Part shown: piece after piece, positions 59,428 through 64,000 of the stretch
How positions within the stretch are numbered: position 1 is the stretch's first letter
Layout of the letters: each line of letters starts with the position of its first letter
Source: Lentiprolixibacter aurantiacus
GTDB lineage: Bacteria > Bacteroidota > Bacteroidia > Flavobacteriales > Flavobacteriaceae
DNA: 64,000 bases
Direction: 5' to 3'
Assembly: GCF_026241225.1 (NCBI RefSeq)
Contig: NZ_JAPFQP010000004.1
Span: 558,001 to 622,000, forward strand
Made by a program: the position numbers and the translations under genes
Notes under the pieces: model-generated
Told to the model about the DNA's origin: nothing
The model's input: the letters and a program-made list of their open reading frames with translations, nothing else
The model's database searches: none

Positions 59428-59701
59428 TATTTTACCTGTAAATTATTTTAGAAATTATATAGCCTGTCACCAAGGCCACTTCAGAGATTCTCTTGTTAAA
59501 ATAAGCCCCGAAGGGCTAATGTTGTCTCATATTTACAGGTTTGGATGTGGTTTAAAAAGTGCTACAGACAAATATAAAAATTTGGTCTTGGTTTAAAACC
59601 CCCAGGATTATTTTATTAGGAGGGCCTGTTATCAGAAAAAATAATTGTTTCATTATTCTCAAATTAGGGTTGTTATTATTGATAAATATCTAACCAGGCC
59701 T
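59428..59701. other. Intergenic region upstream of the dehydrogenase and acyl-CoA dehydrogenase genes
   Basis: About 310 nt between the divergent genes (to 59737). It holds an AGCCC-ttcg-GGGCT hairpin (59502-59516) and AT-rich DNA on both sides. I see no gene and no TGA-N6-TCA palindrome. The right end carries the promoter listed next. Confidence 0.6.
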
Positions 59702-59709
59702 TATCTTTG
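59702..59709 (+). promoter_or_regulatory. -7 promoter element for acyl-CoA dehydrogenase gene
   Basis: TATCTTTG matches the TAnnTTTG consensus at all fixed positions, 28 nt before the ATG at 59738. This position argues for the ATG 59738 over an in-frame ATG at 59645. Confidence 0.65.
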
Positions 59710-59737
59710 TAGACCTTTTTTGTCAATTTCACATATT

Positions 59738-60880
59738 ATGGATTTTACGTTAACCGAAGAGCACCTGATGATCCAACAAGCTGCGCGCGATTTTGCTCAG
59801 CAGGAACTGTTGCCGGGTGTAATCGAAAGAGATGAGGAACAACGCTTTCCGGCTGAAGCCGTCCGAAAAATGGGAGAGCTCGGCTTTATGGGTATGATGG
59901 TAGACCCTAAATATGGGGGCAGTGGCATGGACACGCTTTCCTATGTAATTGTTATGGAAGAGCTGTCAAAAATAGACGCCTCCGCTTCAGTGGTAGTATC
60001 CGTTAACAATTCTCTTGTTTGCTGGGGATTGGAAACCTTCGGGACTGAAGAACAAAAGCAGAAATACCTGACGCGTTTGGCAACGGGAGAAATTATAGGA
60101 GCTTTCTGTCTTTCAGAACCAGAGGCCGGCAGTGATGCCACATCTCAAAAGACAACGGCAATAGACAAGGGTGATCACTACCTGCTAAACGGCACTAAAA
60201 ACTGGATTACCAATGGTGGAACAGCAGACGTATATCTGGTTATGGCTCAAACAGACGCTGATAAAGGTCATAAAGGAATTAATGCCCTGATTGTGGAAAA
60301 AGGCATGCCCGGCTTCGAAATTGGCCCCAAAGAGAACAAGCTGGGAATAAGGGGAAGTGATACCCACTCTCTTCAATTCAATGATGTAAAGGTTCCCAAG
60401 GAGAATCGAATCGGGGAGGATGGTTTCGGGTTTAAATTTGCCATGAAAACCCTGGCAGGAGGGCGCATTGGAATTGCAGCACAAGCCCTTGGTATAGCCG
60501 CCGGTGCTTATGAACTTTCACTGAAGTATTCCAAAGAGCGCAAGGCATTCGGAAAAGAAATAAGCAGGCATCAGGCCATTGCCTTTAAGCTTGCCGACAT
60601 GCATACCCGGATTGAAGCAGCCCGGCATCTGGTTTACAAATCGGCCTGGGATAAAGACCAGGGTAATAATTATGACCTCTCCGGTGCCATGGCTAAATTA
60701 TATGCCTCTGAAGTAGCTATGTGGGCTTCCGTGGAAGCCGTACAGATCCATGGGGGTAACGGATATGTAAAGGAATATCATGTGGAACGCCTGATGCGGG
60801 ATGCCAAAATTACACAAATCTATGAGGGCACTTCCGAAATCCAGAAGATTGTAATTTCCCGTTCTGTGCTAAGCAATTAG
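59738..60880 (+). CDS. Acyl-CoA dehydrogenase
   Basis: From ATG 59738 the protein has 380 residues, the usual length. Signatures: FCLSEPEAGSDATSQKTTAI (flavin/substrate site), GSDTHSLQFNDVKVPKEN, and the C-terminal VQIHGGNGYVKEYHVERLMR followed by YEGTSEIQKIVISR with the catalytic Glu in the YEGTSEI context. It oxidises acyl-CoA to enoyl-CoA, using ETF, in fatty acid or branched-chain degradation; short-chain preference is likely from similarity. A terminator follows. Confidence 0.94.
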   Translation: MDFTLTEEHLMIQQAARDFAQQELLPGVIERDEEQRFPAEAVRKMGELGFMGMMVDPKYGGSGMDTLSYVIVMEELSKIDASASVVVSVNNSLVCWGLETFGTEEQKQKYLTRLATGEIIGAFCLSEPEAGSDATSQKTTAIDKGDHYLLNGTKNWITNGGTADVYLVMAQTDADKGHKGINALIVEKGMPGFEIGPKENKLGIRGSDTHSLQFNDVKVPKENRIGEDGFGFKFAMKTLAGGRIGIAAQALGIAAGAYELSLKYSKERKAFGKEISRHQAIAFKLADMHTRIEAARHLVYKSAWDKDQGNNYDLSGAMAKLYASEVAMWASVEAVQIHGGNGYVKEYHVERLMRDAKITQIYEGTSEIQKIVISRSVLSN

Positions 60881-60913
60881 ATAACTGCTTAGCGTGCATT
60901 TTAAAATTTCAAG

Positions 60914-60947
60914 GGTAGCCGGAATATTATTTTGGCTACCTTTTTTT
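60914..60947 (+). terminator. Rho-independent terminator after acyl-CoA dehydrogenase
   Basis: GGTAGCC (60914-60920) and GGCTACC (60934-60940) form a perfect 7-bp stem with a 13-nt loop and seven Ts follow. Confidence 0.85.
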
Positions 60948-61195
60948 ATACCTGCTCTATTATAGGGGGTACAATACACTTATAGCCCTATAATCATAAA
61001 AGACCCCCTTCCAAAGGGTACTTGAACGACTCCTGGCAAGCACAAATGAGGAATTGTTAATTCAGATACTTGTTTTTTTCCAAATTGAACATTTTTTAAC
61101 GTTTTATTGTAAAAGTTAAATTTATTTCATCAAGCTGTTAACTTTTGAATATACTTTCTACACAAAACGATATTTTAGCTGAAATACCGTAACGC
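60948..61195. other. Intergenic region upstream of gltB
   Basis: AT-rich DNA between the acyl-CoA dehydrogenase terminator and the gltB ATG. I see no gene. Short runs such as TAACTTTT (61138-61145) resemble a -7 element but are not convincing. Confidence 0.5.
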
Positions 61196-64000
61196 ATGAT
61201 TGATAGAAAACAGGGATTATACCTGCCGGAATTTGAGCACGATAATTGTGGGGCAGGATTTATATGCAGCCTTGAAGGAAAGAAGTCGAACGACATTATT
61301 CACAAGGCCCTGGAAATCCTGGATAAGCTGGAACACCGGGGGGCTGTTAGTGCCGATGGAAAAACAGGTGATGGAGCCGGTGTATTAATAGACATACCAC
61401 ATGCTTTCTTTCAGGAAGTGTGTTCATTTGAACTCCCGGAACCCGGAGCCTATGCGGTAGGAAACGTTTTCCTGCCACAGAAAGAAAATCAGCGCAATTA
61501 TTGTATCGATATTTTCGAAGCCCAGATAAAGGAGGTCGGACTGCAATTAGTTGGGTGGCGTGATGTCCCGGTAAATCATGCCATACCGGGAAGAATAGCC
61601 AAAGAAAGTGAACCCTTTGTAAAGCAGGTTTTTATTGGCAAGGCTGAAAAGGAACAGGAAGATTTTGATTTCAACCTTAAACTTTTCATCGCCAGAAAAA
61701 TTACAGAGCATGCCATAGGGAATTCCCGATTGTCTGACCGTCATTTCTTCTATGTACCCAGCCTTTCTACTCGTATAATTATATTCAAAGGGCTGCTAAT
61801 GCCCCATGACATAAAGCTTTATTACAAGGATCTTATGGATCCGAGAGTTATTACCCGCCTTGCTTTGGTGCATCAGCGTTTTTCCACCAACACCTTTCCA
61901 ACCTGGGATCTGGCACAGCCATTTCGTTATATGTGCCATAACGGTGAGATCAATACGTTAAGAGGCAATGTCTCCCGCATGCGATCCCGGGAAGAATTGC
62001 TGAAAAGTGATTTGTTTGGTCCCGCAATCAAAGAGATACTACCGATAATTTTACCGGGCAAATCAGATTCGGCAACCATGGATATGGTAGTTGAACTTTT
62101 GCTTATGACAGGAAGGTCCCTGCCGGAAGTGATGATGATGCTTGTTCCGGAAGCCTGGGAAAAGAATCCGGATATGTCAGAAGACAAAAAGGCATTTTAT
62201 GAATACAATGCCTGCCTGATGGAACCCTGGGATGGCCCGGCATCAATTCCGTTTACTGATGGCAATTACATAGGGGCCGTACTTGACCGGAACGGGCTGA
62301 GACCTTCGCGATACAGCGTTACCAAAGACGGCTATGTAATCATGTCCTCTGAAACCGGTGTAGTTGAACTGGAGCCTGCCAATATTGAGTTTCACGGTCG
62401 CCTGGAACCCGGTAAGATGTTCCTGGTGAACATGGAAGAAGGACGTATTGTAAACGATGAAGAGATCAAAAGTGAAATTGCACTCAAGCACCCTTACAAA
62501 AAGTGGTTAGACAATAACCTGGTTCACCTTCGGGATATCCCTTATAACGACTGCCCCTTATTTCTGGATGAAGCCCCGCTGGAAAAGAGAAAAGCTGCAT
62601 TTGGATACACCCTGGAAGACATCAACTCCATCATTTTACCAATGGGCAAGAATGCCAAGGAACCCATTGGCTCTATGGGCTCTGATACGCCCATTGCCGT
62701 CTTATCGGAAAGACCGCAGCTACTGTACAACTATTTCAAACAGTTATTTGCCCAGGTAACCAATCCGCCCCTGGATGGTATCAGGGAAGAGCTTATCACA
62801 GACATCAGTCTAACTTTAGGCAGTGACCAGAACCTCTTTGAATATACCGAGCTACATTGCCGGAAGCTCAAAATACAAAACCCGGTAATTTCAAAGGAGG
62901 ACCTTGATAAAATTAAAAACTACGACGCCAGTCCGGATTACAAAGTAGTTTCCATACCCATCCTGTACGAAGTAAAAAGGGGTCATAATGGTCTTGAAGA
63001 CGGACTGGAGTCCATTTTAAAACAAGCGGAAGCGGCCATAGACCAGGGAGCAAATATTATAATACTCTCGGATCGCAACCTCAGTGAAGAAAAGGCTCCG
63101 ATTCCGGCCCTTCTGGCCTGTTCCTATGTCAATAGCGGTTTGCGGGCGATAGGGAAACGCTCCAGGCTCAGCATAATAATTGAATCAGGGGAGCCACGCG
63201 AGGTGCATCATTTTGCTTTGTTATTTGGCTTTGGTGCCAGCGCAATTAATCCCTACCTGGTAAATGAAATCATCGGAGAACAAATAGAGGCCCAGGATAT
63301 TAAGGAATACAGTTTTGAAGAGGCTATTAAGAATTACAATAAGGCCGTGGGAAAAGGCATCCTGAAAGTGATGAATAAAATCGGCATTTCTACCCTTAAT
63401 TCTTATCGCGGTTCCCAGCTATTTGAATGTATCGGCATTGGCACCAGGGTGGTTGACAAGTATTTTCCCAATACTCCAACACGCATACAGGGCATTGGTC
63501 TTTATGAAATAGAAAAAGAGATCGCCAAAAGACATAAGAAGGCCTTTGAGAAGGAGGAGGTTGCTGCCAATCTGGATCTGGAGATCGGAGGAGAATATCG
63601 TTGGCGAAGGGATGGGGAAAAACATATGTTCAACCCGCTTACCATAGCTAAACTGCAGAAAGCGGTGCGCAATAATGAGCCAACAACATATAAGGAATAT
63701 GCCTCCCTGGTTAACGAACAATCCAGAAATTTGATGACTATTAGGGGCCTTTTTGAGTTTGCCAATTTTGATCCCATTCCCATCGAAGAAGTAGAACCCT
63801 GGACGGAAATAGTAAAGCGTTTTAAGACGGGCGCTATGTCTTACGGTTCCATCAGCAAGGAAGCGCATGAAAACCTGGCCATTGCCATGAACCGGATTGG
63901 TGGAAAGAGCAATTCCGGTGAAGGGGGTGAAGATGCGGAACGCTTTTACCGGAACCAGACAGGCGATTGGAAAAACAGTGCAATCAAGCAGGTGGCATCA
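61196..64000 (+). CDS. gltB: Glutamate synthase large subunit, 3' truncated by window
   Basis: An open frame starts at ATG 61196 and runs off the window (935 codons visible, no stop). The N-terminal glutaminase domain begins after a short propeptide: Cys18 in HDNCGAGF is the nucleophile that becomes residue 1. Further signs are LEHRGAVSADGKTGDGAG, MCHNGEINTLRGN, the central domain, and from about residue 850 the FMN-domain opening YGSISKEAHENLAIAMNRIG and SNSGEGGEDAERF. It makes two glutamates from glutamine and 2-oxoglutarate. The Fe-S and C-terminal beta-helix domains lie outside. Confidence 0.95.
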   Translation, partial: MIDRKQGLYLPEFEHDNCGAGFICSLEGKKSNDIIHKALEILDKLEHRGAVSADGKTGDGAGVLIDIPHAFFQEVCSFELPEPGAYAVGNVFLPQKENQRNYCIDIFEAQIKEVGLQLVGWRDVPVNHAIPGRIAKESEPFVKQVFIGKAEKEQEDFDFNLKLFIARKITEHAIGNSRLSDRHFFYVPSLSTRIIIFKGLLMPHDIKLYYKDLMDPRVITRLALVHQRFSTNTFPTWDLAQPFRYMCHNGEINTLRGNVSRMRSREELLKSDLFGPAIKEILPIILPGKSDSATMDMVVELLLMTGRSLPEVMMMLVPEAWEKNPDMSEDKKAFYEYNACLMEPWDGPASIPFTDGNYIGAVLDRNGLRPSRYSVTKDGYVIMSSETGVVELEPANIEFHGRLEPGKMFLVNMEEGRIVNDEEIKSEIALKHPYKKWLDNNLVHLRDIPYNDCPLFLDEAPLEKRKAAFGYTLEDINSIILPMGKNAKEPIGSMGSDTPIAVLSERPQLLYNYFKQLFAQVTNPPLDGIREELITDISLTLGSDQNLFEYTELHCRKLKIQNPVISKEDLDKIKNYDASPDYKVVSIPILYEVKRGHNGLEDGLESILKQAEAAIDQGANIIILSDRNLSEEKAPIPALLACSYVNSGLRAIGKRSRLSIIIESGEPREVHHFALLFGFGASAINPYLVNEIIGEQIEAQDIKEYSFEEAIKNYNKAVGKGILKVMNKIGISTLNSYRGSQLFECIGIGTRVVDKYFPNTPTRIQGIGLYEIEKEIAKRHKKAFEKEEVAANLDLEIGGEYRWRRDGEKHMFNPLTIAKLQKAVRNNEPTTYKEYASLVNEQSRNLMTIRGLFEFANFDPIPIEEVEPWTEIVKRFKTGAMSYGSISKEAHENLAIAMNRIGGKSNSGEGGEDAERFYRNQTGDWKNSAIKQVAS

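Noticed and set aside
59502-59516. AGCCC-ttcg-GGGCT hairpin as a terminator upstream of the dehydrogenase gene
   Set aside because: No gene ends into it; it is inside a divergent promoter region and its role is unclear.

Overview
The window is chromosomal DNA of a Bacteroidota bacterium, most likely a marine member of the Flavobacteriaceae. Three things point there: the gliding and type IX secretion genes gldJ and porV inside the block murF / gldJ / porV / cdd / pdhA / pdhC, the Bacteroidota -7 promoter element TAnnTTTG in front of many genes, and the general lack of Shine-Dalgarno sequences. I see no prophage, insertion sequence, integron or CRISPR array. Genes are packed tightly, often with 1 to 17 nt overlaps.

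Layout. 0-9 kb: the end of a FabH-like ketoacyl synthase, a methyltransferase, a glycosyltransferase, a PafA-type phosphatase, a first Mla permease/ATPase pair, a DUF389 membrane protein, a mannose-1-phosphate guanylyltransferase and a SprT-like protein. 9-19 kb: SDR, M28 peptidase, pyruvate dehydrogenase E2 and E1-alpha, cytidine deaminase, PorV, GldJ, MurF. 19-20 kb: a tRNA-Val(GAC) with a two-unit repeat beside its terminator, and exonuclease III. 20-51 kb: a long stress/energy region (below). 51-56 kb: pabB/pabC-like folate genes, a second copy of the repeat family beside tRNA-Val(UAC), folC and an ExbB-ExbD-TonB operon. 56-64 kb: NhaD antiporter, Glu/Leu/Phe/Val dehydrogenase, acyl-CoA dehydrogenase and the start of glutamate synthase large subunit, cut by the window end.

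The main discovery is in 20-51 kb. Almost every intergenic region there that contains a promoter carries a palindrome TGAY-N4-RTCA, the spacing of Crp/Fnr-family boxes. I count 15 in about 2.4 kb of intergenic DNA. In nearly all cases a good match to the TAnnTTTG -7 element starts exactly 35 nt after the first base of the palindrome, which puts the palindrome near -41 of the predicted transcript, the classical position for activation. Some palindromes serve two divergent promoters; at two loci there are two palindromes, one per direction.

The predicted regulon includes a small heat-shock protein, a sigma-70-like factor, a YtxH/holin-like/DUF6327 operon, four universal stress proteins, phosphotransacetylase and acetate kinase, a DUF2267 protein, a WG-repeat protein, a zinc-ribbon/DUF998/slipin cluster, a flavin reductase/M20/DUF1611 operon, a site-2 protease, a baeRF-like protein, dodecin, a methyltransferase/archease/RtcB operon, a hydrolase and phosphoribosyltransferase pair, a Cys-free ArsC/Spx-like protein, a second Mla system (MlaE-F-D) and an AI-2E family transporter. 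This set resembles the mycobacterial DosR dormancy regulon in content though not in regulator. I propose an oxygen- or energy-limitation survival regulon controlled by a Crp/Fnr-family protein encoded outside the window. All functions are inferred by reading motifs; no database search was run.
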